Position numbers and translations under genes: made by a program
Part shown: in pieces, positions 19,301 through 27,804 of the stretch
Position numbering within the stretch: position 1 is the stretch's first letter
Layout: every line of letters begins with the position of its first letter
Assembly: GCA_018663505.1 (NCBI GenBank)
Contig: JABJQG010000059.1
Location: 1-64,000, forward strand
Direction: 5' to 3'
Source of the DNA: Pseudobdellovibrionaceae bacterium
GTDB taxonomy: Bacteria > Bdellovibrionota > Bdellovibrionia > Bdellovibrionales > UBA1609
DNA length: 64,000 nucleotides
The notes under the pieces: generated by a model
What the model was told of the DNA's origin: nothing
The model's input: the letters and a program-made list of their open reading frames with translations, nothing else
The model's database searches: none

Positions 19301-19542
19301 ACAGTGTGAAAGCAAGAGACTATGCTCACACCGGTAATGAATCCTGTGTGCTTTGTCATCTAAAAGGCAGTAATAATATAAGCACAGGTAGGCTTACTCA
19401 AAAAGAACCAGGAGATAACAAACACGAAGATAGCGATGGTATTAATTGGTATTCTGGGTCTGGTAATAACCTAACACCTGAGGATTGTACTTTTTGCCAT
19501 AGGGATAATAGAAATAATTTTAATTCTTGGAAAGAACCATAA
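16360..19542 (+). CDS. Giant multiheme c-type cytochrome lipoprotein, 33 CxxCH motifs
   Basis: 1060 residues from ATG 16360, chosen because AGGA lies 7 bases upstream and it begins a lipoprotein signal (MNTKLTTVRIYKELIILFIL, then SLFQNCG; 16324 has no RBS). The lipobox with Asn at -1 is unusual but this FQNCG form is, from memory, common in Bdellovibrio relatives. I count 33 CxxCH heme sites with many free histidines for bis-His ligation. The protein is built from repeats: DCxxCH...YTSWxGW...ANVQSCNSCH. A superrepeat of about 177 residues with six hemes restarts at HIETSGLDC (about 16722), HIETSGFDC (about 17252) and HIGTSGLDC (about 18150). The role is probably electron storage or conduction in the periplasm or across the outer membrane. 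No partner cytochrome or porin gene lies beside it. Confidence 0.9.
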   Translation: MNTKLTTVRIYKELIILFILSLVFSLFQNCGQMRTPQASGNLAALSFKHYVLTDDQGCILCHDQDRPSKDHADGENNCKTCHITSTWEDTKLGTSHNPTPNSCNNCHGSGQSFDQISEVSPTHIETSGLDCISCHQSSIQNEFQDWKNSLYPHTTTNPATCNSCHDSGMRFDHVSDESKHEKIDNSGQDCISCHTNTVTVSIYTTWSGALFNHETANVQSCNSCHADGADYDLFPEKHSGVGSADCVSCHGATLTNLPMPKFTSWLGWDFKHDLAGVQNCESCHGNTMKYDKISNLTPTHIETSGFDCVACHQASSQGSFQDWNNSVYPHALTQPEACNSCHNSTMRFDQITNEPKHNNIDNDGKDCIECHLETVTVSNYTSWSGAIFDHATANVESCNSCHSNGADYDLFPVGHSVVGTADCVSCHGATQTDTSTQAAYTGWLGWRFSHPDADVQSCNSCHESNKKYGQKISNYTDHMSLGTSDCLDCHRASQTNDPQDAYTGWKGGKFDHQAAGLTSCNGCHSDGAKNDFYPANHSNIGSADCIDCHSATQTNNPQPAYTSWLGWSYNHTLANAQTCNSCHNTTKKYDKISSANPAHIGTSGLDCVACHQSTTQNGFSSWENSIYPHSIIEPATCNNCHNATMRFDHISNEPKHKNIDNSGQDCVVCHSNTVNVSNYSTWSGGQFNHQSANVESCNSCHATGADQNSFPLTHSVVGTADCIACHMATQTNTPEQAYTSWTGWSFSHSAANVQTCNSCHNSNKKYGQEIMNTPSHLTVGNSDCVDCHMASLVSQSNPTVPAYSNWYDGVFDHNTAKLNSCNSCHANNMSHDNFPSTHLPVGTADCINCHKVSSTTFVAWSWEQTSDDLYDHVRANATNCNSCHNIGNQYDSKLVAFKIIKSHTTVTTAQCTTCHLASTTNTPNPMYTSWAGAEKVPENMSLQAVTYGTNKYSVTMPGQFNNPHPDTTNTSCASCHANEDYSVKARDYAHTGNESCVLCHLKGSNNISTGRLTQKEPGDNKHEDSDGINWYSGSGNNLTPEDCTFCHRDNRNNFNSWKEP

Positions 19543-19630
19543 CTAAGGTTTAGTTGATGTAGATTCTTCGGCACTGCGATGTGTATAGCGGACTTGTATT
19601 AGTATGATTGTTCCTAAACACAAGTTCCAT

Positions 19631-22525
19631 CTAGAGGTCTATATTGGCAAAGTCTCTGGCCATGATGCGATTGCTTTCAACTTGTTCTGGCTTCCCCAAT
19701 ACTTGCAAAATTTTTTGCTTTAATTCATAGGCTTCTGGTAAGGCCGGGTGGGTAAAGAGTAGATGATTCAAAGCAGATAGTGCTTTAGATTTTTGATCTG
19801 TTTCAAAGTAGGAAATGGCAAGCCACATCATACTTACAGGATAGTTTCGAGAAAAAGGAAACTTCTTTAGCATTTTCAAAGGCTCGATTCCAGCTAGGTA
19901 GTCTTTTTTATAAAAGCTTTTTTGTGCTTCCTTACCCAAATTCAAAATTTTATTATTTATCTCTGTTGGAGTTTCACGAGAACGGAACCAGGTCTTGATC
20001 TCATCTTCATCTTTCCCGAAAGAGCTCGCACTTTTGAGTATTCCATCTAATATTTGCTTGTGAACTTTTGGAAAACGAATAGGCATTCTCTTTGAAAGAG
20101 CTTTGAATAACTCATCCTCTGAAATTCCAGGGAACATTACTTTTAATCGCTCCACTCGGCCTTGAGCGAACCTTACCATCAGTAGCGGAGTAAAAGCTGT
20201 TTTAGAGTTGTAATGGTCAAAAGGAACTCGATGTTCCAGGTGTACGTTGTCGTCTGTATTGACGGGCCCGCCTTTAGTGTATTGATCGAGCTCTTTTTCC
20301 CCGCCATAATAAAGCTTCACTAAATCATAAGGGTCCTTAACACCAAATTTTTCTAATAACCCTGAGACTTTTTCTGTATTAAATCGAGCAATAAAATTAT
20401 TCCAAGGAATACTTATAGGTGAATTGGATCCTAGGACAATTGAGTCATTGCCAACAAGAAATACGGCAACATGAGAAAAGCTTTTCCGTAAAGCCGCAAA
20501 GGCTGCTTTCAATGAACTGTCACTAAGTCCAAGGGTCTGAATCCATTGGCAAAAGATACCGCCTTTTTTTAGGCGCGCACTTGCAATTTTATAATACTCA
20601 TAAGAATAGATATTTGTTGCGCCAGCAACTAGTGGACTAATAGGATCTGAAGTAATTATGTCGTAGTTCTTTTCTGTATATGTTAAATGGATTCGGCCGT
20701 CTTCAAGAATTACATTTGTTCGTGAGTCCTTGAGAGGAGAACCACTCATATGATCAAAATAAGAAGCGGCTCTAATAACACCTGGTTCAATCTCCAGAAT
20801 ATCTATGGCTCCAACATTTTTATGAGAGCTCAGGTGCCCCGTAGTTATACCGGTTCCGTAGCCAAGGACCATGGTGGAATCTGTTTTTTCGGATAAGAGA
20901 GCGGGCAATTGGCCCAGCAATAAAAGATGTTGGCTGCCGTTAAGGTCCGATCCGGCAACTGGTTTACCAGACATAGTCAGACCAATAGTTCCTCTGCCCG
21001 TGGCTCCAGCAATAATAGCGACGCTACCATTAAGTCCTTCTTCATAGAATATAGTGTGGGAGTCCTCCCTATTGTTATCTAAAATTTCATTGAAATTTTT
21101 AGATTTCATCAACATAAACATTCCACTGGTAGGCAAGAAACTAGCTCCCTCTGGAGAGAGCTGGAACGCAACCATTAACGCAAATATCACCATGGTCAGG
21201 AGATACCTCTTTCTGTGTAACTGCTTTGTGCCTTGATTGTGAAGTTTCCATAAAGCTACAATTCCGATAGAGATGCTAACTATTGACGCAGTTATAATAG
21301 TTCTGGAAATGCCCAAGGGGAGCAAAAAGAATCCCCCAATAATACTACCCAAAACGCCACCGATAGTATTTATTGCATAGACAAAGCCAGTATTAAACCG
21401 AGCTTTATGACCCTCGGTCTGTCCGAAGGCACTGAGAAATAATGGAAATAGCGCCCCCATTATAAATGTCACAGGAAAAACAATTAACGCTGTTACGATC
21501 AGTTGGGAGACTAAGTAGCCAAAGCCCGCCTGGCCCTCACCCAAAAGCCAAAAAAGGTGGCCGTAAAGGCTGGGGAGGTAAGGTCTTAGTATCAAGAAGC
21601 TTAAGGCAATAAAACCAATGAGGAGTTCCAAGGTGACAATCTCTGTAATTAAACACTTTATTTTTCTCAAGCGTCTGGCACCCCAAAGGCTACCCAAGGC
21701 AATTCCAACTAGAAAAACCGCAAGCATATTGGTAAAGGCCACCACTGTAGCTCCAAAGATATTTGCAAAATAGCGAAACCAAGCAATCTCATAGATCATG
21801 GCCATAGCGCCTGAGACTAAAAAAAGGTATAAAATCAATATACCTTTTGAGCTGATATTTTTTAGGTTAATGCGTGGTAGTGACTCTGTTTTAAAGGTGT
21901 GTGATCTAGATTTAGTCCACAGGCCAAGAGCAACTAATGCTACGATTAAATCCGATATTCCTGCCACATAAGTTGTGGCACGGAGGCCTATCCAGGGGAC
22001 TAAAAGTGTACCCGCAAATAATGTTCCAGAAACCGCTCCCAAGGTATTAACTCCGTAAAGTAATCCTGCAGAAGACTCGAATTCAGAGTTGCTCTTTTTT
22101 AAATAATCCACAACTAGTGGCAAACTCATGCCCATGAGTAAAACAGGAAAAAACATTAAGACACTCACGGCCACGAAGCGGAAAAATAAAAACAAGCCAG
22201 GAGTGTCTCCAAAAGATGAATATACAAACGAAAAAATGGGTTTGGTTTGGTCAAAAATTGTCAAGGAAAGGAGGCCACTAAGAGCAATTAACACCTGCAC
22301 AAAGCCATATAAAAGGATGGGGTGATGTTTGCTTAAATACCTATGGGTCACTACTAGGCTACCAAAACTCAGTCCCATCATAAATGCCGCCAATACAGAA
22401 GCTACAGCGTAAACCGAGTTACCCAGAAAATAGGATAGATATTTTGACCAAACCACTTCCAGCATGAGACTTGTGCCACCCGAAAGGAAAAAACAAATGA
22501 TGATTAATAGTTTTTGAGCCCTCAT
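19631..22525 (-). CDS. Membrane-fused spermidine synthase-like protein with TPR-like tail
   Basis: 964 residues from ATG 22525, which has RBS GAGGGGAA. About 12 or more membrane helices occupy residues 1-440 in two homologous MFS-like halves (FLSGGTSLMLEVVWSKYLSY and FLVSGAMAMIYEIAWFRYFA are repeat starts). A soluble spermidine-synthase-type methyltransferase fold spans about 470-740: SAM-type loop MVLGYGTGITTG, DILEIEPGV, VILEDGRIHL, IITSDPISPLV. The C-terminal 180 residues look like helical TPR (YFETDQKSKALSALNHLLFT). Such fused proteins are widespread; their substrate is unknown and need not be putrescine. It converges with the multiheme gene without a visible terminator. Confidence 0.82.
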   Translation of the reverse strand: MRAQKLLIIICFFLSGGTSLMLEVVWSKYLSYFLGNSVYAVASVLAAFMMGLSFGSLVVTHRYLSKHHPILLYGFVQVLIALSGLLSLTIFDQTKPIFSFVYSSFGDTPGLFLFFRFVAVSVLMFFPVLLMGMSLPLVVDYLKKSNSEFESSAGLLYGVNTLGAVSGTLFAGTLLVPWIGLRATTYVAGISDLIVALVALGLWTKSRSHTFKTESLPRINLKNISSKGILILYLFLVSGAMAMIYEIAWFRYFANIFGATVVAFTNMLAVFLVGIALGSLWGARRLRKIKCLITEIVTLELLIGFIALSFLILRPYLPSLYGHLFWLLGEGQAGFGYLVSQLIVTALIVFPVTFIMGALFPLFLSAFGQTEGHKARFNTGFVYAINTIGGVLGSIIGGFFLLPLGISRTIITASIVSISIGIVALWKLHNQGTKQLHRKRYLLTMVIFALMVAFQLSPEGASFLPTSGMFMLMKSKNFNEILDNNREDSHTIFYEEGLNGSVAIIAGATGRGTIGLTMSGKPVAGSDLNGSQHLLLLGQLPALLSEKTDSTMVLGYGTGITTGHLSSHKNVGAIDILEIEPGVIRAASYFDHMSGSPLKDSRTNVILEDGRIHLTYTEKNYDIITSDPISPLVAGATNIYSYEYYKIASARLKKGGIFCQWIQTLGLSDSSLKAAFAALRKSFSHVAVFLVGNDSIVLGSNSPISIPWNNFIARFNTEKVSGLLEKFGVKDPYDLVKLYYGGEKELDQYTKGGPVNTDDNVHLEHRVPFDHYNSKTAFTPLLMVRFAQGRVERLKVMFPGISEDELFKALSKRMPIRFPKVHKQILDGILKSASSFGKDEDEIKTWFRSRETPTEINNKILNLGKEAQKSFYKKDYLAGIEPLKMLKKFPFSRNYPVSMMWLAISYFETDQKSKALSALNHLLFTHPALPEAYELKQKILQVLGKPEQVESNRIMARDFANIDL

Positions 22526-22543
22526 ATCTTCCCCTCTCTGCAA

Positions 22544-23002
22544 TGTAGAATTCTAAGAGAGCTTTCCTTAAAGGTCAAATTATGGATTTAAATTATAAAA
22601 CTAATGCTCAAGAAAATTGTCAGTGGCGGTTGGCATAATAGGAGCGTTACTTAGCTTCGACTCATAAAATACTTCTGGGCACAGTAACACTAGACTCAGG
22701 GTTAAAATCTCCTGATAAACTCTTAAGTATAGTTTTAGAGTCCAGGTCATCTATTAAAATTATCATAAAGAGACCAATGGTTGGGTGATAGACTTTGAAG
22801 GCATTTAATGTACGCAGTGTCCTTTTTCTCCCCAATATATTACGTTTCCAACAAGTGATGTTTCCACTCTACGGCATAGAAAAAGTATTTCTCTGGTTTA
22901 GCTTATTAAGTTGAGCCTTTCTAGACCATGGACCATTAACATATTGGTGTGTAAGCCGAAAAGATAATGAGAAGTAGATTTATGAGAAGATAGGGTGATT
23001 AC
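22544..23002. other. Gene-free divergent region
   Basis: No credible ORF or RNA gene in about 460 bases. It must hold the start regions of the fused spermidine synthase gene (minus) and the phosphatase operon (plus). A TTGGCATAATAGGAGC near 22632 has the GG/GC spacing of a sigma-54 site but lacks the TTGC core. Confidence 0.3.
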
Positions 23003-24889
23003 GTGAATAAGCTTATCACAGTTAGAAATAAAATATTTTCACTATTTGTAGTGGTTTTATTAGGGGCAATTGCTTCGTATATGTTCTATGCCATATCTCT
23101 TTTTACTAAAGATAAAGAAGCTTATGTTTTTGAAAACAAACAATTGCTGTTAGAGAATATCTCAAGTGAACTTAAGGTAGCTCTAAATAAGAGAAAAAAT
23201 ATTGTCTCAGAATTACATAACCAATTACATCACAAAAAAAAGAATCAAGTATCACAAGCTTTAGCTTCTGAGAAGATGAACAATAGTGGTCTTGTTTATT
23301 ATAAATTTTATAAAATGAATAAGAGTATATTTTCATATTCTTTAGCTGAATTTCTAGAGATCAATGACTTGTCAAAAAACTATTTTCTACAAAATTATAA
23401 AGATGAAAATCAACTTTTTGTAAGTTTAAAAAATAATGATTTTGAGTATTTAAATAGATCAAAAAAAGGTGCGCCGCCATTAATAGGTATTATATATAAA
23501 AATAATGACTCAGTGAGTGTATCTTATTTTAAGGCACAGCCTTTTTTTGAGTTAGTGTCGAAGTCAAAAGATTATAAAGTATTTGTTTCTGATTCACGTA
23601 AAAATATTCTATTACATTCTGAATTAAAATTTATGTATGAGCAGAACTCAAAAGTTGATCATGATCTATTTACAAAATTCAATCTTGAAAACCTGAAGAG
23701 GCAAACGGGAGAATATAAAAATAAAAAAGGAGAGTCATCACTAGTTTCACAATTCAAAATAGAAGAAGATGGGCTTCAGATTTTTTCTCAAATATCCACA
23801 AAAAATGCATTTTCTGCAGCAAAAGTATTAGTTAATAAAACTTTGCTTTTTAGTATATTTTTAATTTCTATCATGACCGTCACTGCTCTAGTGTTTGCGA
23901 ATGGTTTTACAAAACCCATAGACGCACTTTATATGGCAACACAGGAGGTCGCTAAGGGGAATTTCTCTATTCAAGTGAAAGTGAGTTCTAAAGATGAGGT
24001 AGGCGCTTTAGCCAGATCATTTAATTGGATGATTCAAGAGATTCAAAAGCTACTCAAGGAGACACATCAAAAAGCATTATTAGAAAAAGAACTAGAAACA
24101 GCAAAGCTTGTGCAAGAAAGTTTATTTCCTGAGGTTAATTTTGAAAGTGAAATCGTTAAAATGAGTTCTTTTACCGAACCGGCCACTCAGTGTGGTGGTG
24201 ATTGGTGGGGCTATCAACAGGTGGATAATGATTTATATGTGTTAATTGGGGATGCTACTGGGCACGGAGTGCCATCAGCTTTGATTACCGCTGCAGCACA
24301 GTCAAGCTTTACCACACAAGTTAATTCGGCCATTGAAAATAATTATAAAATTGATACAGCTCAATTAATGACAGGACTAAATCGTGCAATTTATTCGGCT
24401 AGTAAAGGCCGAATTAAAATGACATTTTTTATTGCAAAAATCAACTTGATATCAGGTGGCTGTGAGTACACAAATGCCTCTCATGATGTGCCATTTATAT
24501 CTATGTCTCCCAAAGAGACTAACAAAGATGCATTACGCAGCCGAGATAATTTAGAAAGTTTATCAGGATTTAGTGACCCTGTTCTTGGTGCTGAATTTAA
24601 TTCAACATATGAGAAGCATTATTATCAACTCAACCCCAATGACGTACTTTTTTTCTATACTGATGGAATTACCGAAGGTGCCAATGTTAATCATGAAGAG
24701 TGGGGCGAGTCACGTCTTTTAAGAAGCTTAGTGAAGGTTTCTCATGAGGACGTAAGTGAGATTTGTGATACTATTGTAAAAAAAGCTTATAAATTCTTTG
24801 GAGAAACAGAACGTACAGATGATATTACAGTGGTAGTAGTTAAATATTATGGTAATGAGGTTTCAGCACATATTAAGGAGGCTTCATGA
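23003..24889 (+). CDS. Membrane sensor PP2C/SpoIIE-type phosphatase (RsbU-like)
   Basis: 628 residues, GTG start with ATAGGGTG upstream. TM1 about 10-30; periplasmic sensor about 31-285; TM2 about 285-305 (LLFSIFLISIMTVTALVFAN); HAMP about 305-355 (DEVGALARSFNWMIQEI); short coiled coil; SpoIIE phosphatase about 380-625 with metal-binding motifs CGGDWWGY, GDATGHGVPSALI, FYTDGITEG and RTDDITVVVV. Dephosphorylates an anti-anti-sigma-type STAS protein on serine in response to an external signal; the STAS protein two genes downstream is the likely substrate. First gene of a four-gene operon; the stop overlaps the next start by four bases. Confidence 0.88.
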   Translation: MNKLITVRNKIFSLFVVVLLGAIASYMFYAISLFTKDKEAYVFENKQLLLENISSELKVALNKRKNIVSELHNQLHHKKKNQVSQALASEKMNNSGLVYYKFYKMNKSIFSYSLAEFLEINDLSKNYFLQNYKDENQLFVSLKNNDFEYLNRSKKGAPPLIGIIYKNNDSVSVSYFKAQPFFELVSKSKDYKVFVSDSRKNILLHSELKFMYEQNSKVDHDLFTKFNLENLKRQTGEYKNKKGESSLVSQFKIEEDGLQIFSQISTKNAFSAAKVLVNKTLLFSIFLISIMTVTALVFANGFTKPIDALYMATQEVAKGNFSIQVKVSSKDEVGALARSFNWMIQEIQKLLKETHQKALLEKELETAKLVQESLFPEVNFESEIVKMSSFTEPATQCGGDWWGYQQVDNDLYVLIGDATGHGVPSALITAAAQSSFTTQVNSAIENNYKIDTAQLMTGLNRAIYSASKGRIKMTFFIAKINLISGGCEYTNASHDVPFISMSPKETNKDALRSRDNLESLSGFSDPVLGAEFNSTYEKHYYQLNPNDVLFFYTDGITEGANVNHEEWGESRLLRSLVKVSHEDVSEICDTIVKKAYKFFGETERTDDITVVVVKYYGNEVSAHIKEAS

Positions 24890-25824
24890 GTGATAACATT
24901 AAAATAGATCTGATCACTTCAGATGAGAACTTTTTCCAGCTATGTAAGAGTATAGTTGCTGATTTGAAATTCGAAATTTCAAAAGTGAGTGTTGAGATGG
25001 TTTCATCGCAACTTTTAATTATAGATGGGCTTAATATGAGTGTAGCACAAATAACGTCCATTTTCGAGAATTCAAAATTAATTAAAAAAGATGTCATACT
25101 CATTTCTAACTTAGATTTAAAAAAATTCCCTCAAGAAATCACACATTATTATTTTTATTTACTTGGTTATAATAAGGACTTGTTTTCAACAGACTTAAAA
25201 GCGCTTTTAACGTCTCTTTCACCATATGCAGAATTTAGTTTTGAGAACTACTTAGGGGATGACACATACATCCAAAAACTTTCATTTAATGAGTATAATC
25301 AAAAACAACAATGTTTTGTAGCACTGGAGAGATCTTTCTCAAAAGTGAGAGGATTTCCCGAAATGTTTGCTCATGCCTCTGAAATACTATCTGAGGCAAT
25401 TATGAATGCATTCTTTGATGCTCCTGTGGATAAGAAATCTGGTAAAAAGTTGCATTACCAATATTTGAGAAGGAGTAATCCAAAACTAGAAGATAACTTA
25501 TTATGTGAAGTTAAAATTGGTGTGAATAAAAAATATTTAGCGATTTCAATAACTGACCCCTACGGTTCTTTGAATTTAAATCAAGTTAGAGAAAAATTTA
25601 AAAGTACAAATGAACTTAACATAAATATTGTTGGTGAGGGTGCTGGGTTGGGTTTATTTTCAATGTTAAATTCAGCAACTCAGCTAATTTTCAAAGTGAA
25701 TCCAGGTGTTAAAACAGAAGTCATCGCATTAATGTGTATTACCCGAAGACAACAAGTTTACGATACTTTAAACAAATCCATATATTTTTTTAATGAAGGA
25801 GAGTCTCATGTCAAAGTTGCTTGA
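24886..25824 (+). CDS. HATPase protein with degenerate receiver-like N-terminus (RsbW/RsbT-like)
   Basis: 312 residues. Residues 1-115 look like a receiver fold without clear phospho-acceptor motifs (IDLITSDENFF, LLIIDGLNM, DVILISNLDLKKF). Residues about 165-290 form a GHKL ATPase: N-box ASEILSEAIMNAFFDAP (Glu, Asn), G1 ITDPYG, G2 GEGAGLGLFSML. It resembles anti-sigma/serine kinase partners, so it probably phosphorylates or binds the STAS protein encoded next. A close architectural relative is the C-terminal part of 47144-48586 (EELLMNAIYDAP, DPFG, GGAGRGLH). Overlaps both neighbours. Confidence 0.75.
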   Translation: MSDNIKIDLITSDENFFQLCKSIVADLKFEISKVSVEMVSSQLLIIDGLNMSVAQITSIFENSKLIKKDVILISNLDLKKFPQEITHYYFYLLGYNKDLFSTDLKALLTSLSPYAEFSFENYLGDDTYIQKLSFNEYNQKQQCFVALERSFSKVRGFPEMFAHASEILSEAIMNAFFDAPVDKKSGKKLHYQYLRRSNPKLEDNLLCEVKIGVNKKYLAISITDPYGSLNLNQVREKFKSTNELNINIVGEGAGLGLFSMLNSATQLIFKVNPGVKTEVIALMCITRRQQVYDTLNKSIYFFNEGESHVKVA

Positions 25825-26305
25825 AATTATTCAAAATTCGGACGGAGATCGATTGTTGGTACATTTTATTGGTGAAATGGATGGAAATGCAGATTATTCA
25901 GAAATTTCATTAGTGGGGGTGAAGTATTTTGAAATTGATTTTAGTCGCATTAGCTTAATTAACTCTACAGGTGTACAGTCGTGGGTAAAATTTATTACGG
26001 ACCTACCTGATCATTGCGAATTAGTATTAAGAAAATGCAGTGCAAGAATTATTAATCAAATGAATCAATTTTCAGGGTTTTTAGGAAATAAAAAGGTAAG
26101 GGTAGAGAGTTTTTTTGCCCCATATTATTGCGAATCTTGTGATAAGGGTATGGATGTGCTCATAAAAAAAGAAATGATGAATAAAAATGATGAAGTAATG
26201 CAGGCTCCACAGTCAAGTTGTACACAATGTGGTGCTGACTTAGAGTTCGACAGTGTAGCGTCTCGTTACTTCAGTTTTATAAAAAGATATGGGGTGCTGG
26301 ATTGA
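25808..26305 (+). CDS. STAS-domain anti-anti-sigma-like protein with C-terminal zinc ribbon
   Basis: 165 residues from ATG 25808 (RBS GAAGGAGAG). The STAS fold spans about 5-100, with the phosphorylation-loop pattern ISLINSTGVQSW; the conserved Ser-Thr is where the partner kinase and phosphatase act. C-terminal extension about 105-150 has CESCDKG and CTQCGAD, two CxxC pairs typical of a zinc ribbon. A zinc-ribbon fusion is uncommon for this family. It sits between its presumed kinase and a hybrid histidine kinase; all four genes overlap, giving fixed stoichiometry. Confidence 0.75.
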   Translation: MSKLLEIIQNSDGDRLLVHFIGEMDGNADYSEISLVGVKYFEIDFSRISLINSTGVQSWVKFITDLPDHCELVLRKCSARIINQMNQFSGFLGNKKVRVESFFAPYYCESCDKGMDVLIKKEMMNKNDEVMQAPQSSCTQCGADLEFDSVASRYFSFIKRYGVLD

Positions 26306-27801
26306 AAAACTTATTAAATAAATTATCCATTTTTAATGGGTTATCTACAGCCATGGTGGCACTAGATAAATCCAACAATGAGGTCATTTACTGCAATCAA
26401 AGTATGGGAGATCTTTTAGGTCTAGATGTAAAAGATTTTGTCGGAGAAAATTTTATAAATTATTTTGGTGATGAAGATCAGGAACGAGCAGCATCTGCAA
26501 TTAAAGCTATTAATATGAGTGATCTCATTCGAGAATTTAAGCTAAATTTAAAAAAAAGAAGCGGCAAAACCATAATTGTAGATCTTGGTGTATCAAATTT
26601 TAAATTTGATGGTTCGAACATGGAGTGCATTTTAGTAAATACTTACGATGTGTCAGAATTACATAAAGCTCATACTAAACAAAAAGAAATGGAAAGAGCT
26701 CTGGCCCATTCTTTAAGAATGGCAGAAATCGGAGGATTAACCTCTAGTGTTGCTCATGAATTTGGTAATCCGCTAGCAATCATTACAGGTTATGGAAATA
26801 ATTTGAATAAGATTCAACCAGAGAAACTAACCGTTGAGTTCATTCAAAGTGTTGGAGCCAAACTTTTAAGTGCAGCTCATCGTATGAACGATATGGTGAA
26901 AAACATGAGAAATATGGCACGACAAGATATGGCTGAAGAAGACAAAAAAGACACAGATCTTATTAGTCTAGTACAAGACTCTTTGGTCCTAACTAAATTG
27001 AAACTACTGAAGGCTAATGTAAGCGTTGATGTACAATCTGAAGTTGCGAAAGTACAGTGTCTACCGTCACAAATCCAGCAAATTATTTTAAATATTATTA
27101 GTAATGCTGCAGATTCTTATGATGATACTGATATTGAAAATCGTGAAATCAAAATTTGGGTAGAAGAAAATGCATTTGAGGGGCAACTTTTGTTAATGAT
27201 TGCAAATAATGGTCCAGTGATTCCTCCTAAGATACTTTCTAATATTTTTAATCCATTTTTTACCACAAAAAAAATGAATAAAGGGACGGGTTTGGGGCTA
27301 TCGATTTGTCATAATATTATGCAAAATCATAGAGGGCGTATTTGGGCCTCCAGTGATCAAGAAAAAGGTACAGTGTTTACATTAGAGTTTTTAGTTGCCG
27401 GTGTGGAACAGAAGAACAAGAGATCTATTTTGGTAGTTGATGATAATATGACATTTAGGCAGTTTATGGTTTCGCAATTACGTAGAGAGGGCTTTTTTGT
27501 TTTTGAAGCCCAAGATGGAATTGAAGCACTAGCTGTTCTAGATTCTTCAGATATTGAGGTGTTACTCACAGATATTAATATGCCAAGAATGGATGGAGAA
27601 TCTTTAATTAGTGTAATAAATAATAAAAAATCAGAATTATTAGTCATTGGTATGAGTGGAGAAGCCACTCATAATGATGCACAATTAGAGTGTCAGAGGC
27701 TAGGAATAGAAGGCTTTTTATTTAAACCTTTTGGTATCAAGGAAGTTGTCAATATTGTGGATTCATACTTTGAGACACAGCAGAATAAAGAAGCAAGCTA
27801 G
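26302..27801 (+). CDS. Hybrid histidine kinase (PAS-HisKA-HATPase-REC)
   Basis: 499 residues, no membrane segment, TTG start overlapping the previous stop (TTGA) after GGGGTG. PAS about 10-125; HisKA with phospho-His in SSVAHEFGNPLAIITGYG; HATPase with N-box IILNIISNAADSYDD, FTTKKMNKGTGLGLSIC; C-terminal receiver about 370-490 with acidic pair VVDDN, phospho-Asp in VLLTDINMPRMDG and Lys in FLFKPFG. Final gene of the operon, so a soluble phosphorelay is wired to the SpoIIE/STAS switch. Output target is not encoded here. Confidence 0.9.
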   Translation: MKNLLNKLSIFNGLSTAMVALDKSNNEVIYCNQSMGDLLGLDVKDFVGENFINYFGDEDQERAASAIKAINMSDLIREFKLNLKKRSGKTIIVDLGVSNFKFDGSNMECILVNTYDVSELHKAHTKQKEMERALAHSLRMAEIGGLTSSVAHEFGNPLAIITGYGNNLNKIQPEKLTVEFIQSVGAKLLSAAHRMNDMVKNMRNMARQDMAEEDKKDTDLISLVQDSLVLTKLKLLKANVSVDVQSEVAKVQCLPSQIQQIILNIISNAADSYDDTDIENREIKIWVEENAFEGQLLLMIANNGPVIPPKILSNIFNPFFTTKKMNKGTGLGLSICHNIMQNHRGRIWASSDQEKGTVFTLEFLVAGVEQKNKRSILVVDDNMTFRQFMVSQLRREGFFVFEAQDGIEALAVLDSSDIEVLLTDINMPRMDGESLISVINNKKSELLVIGMSGEATHNDAQLECQRLGIEGFLFKPFGIKEVVNIVDSYFETQQNKEAS

Positions 27802-27804
27802 TAT

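Noticed and set aside
22632-22648. TTGGCATAATAGGAGC as a sigma-54 promoter
   Set aside because: The GG/GC spacing fits but the -12 half lacks TTGC, so chance match is likely.
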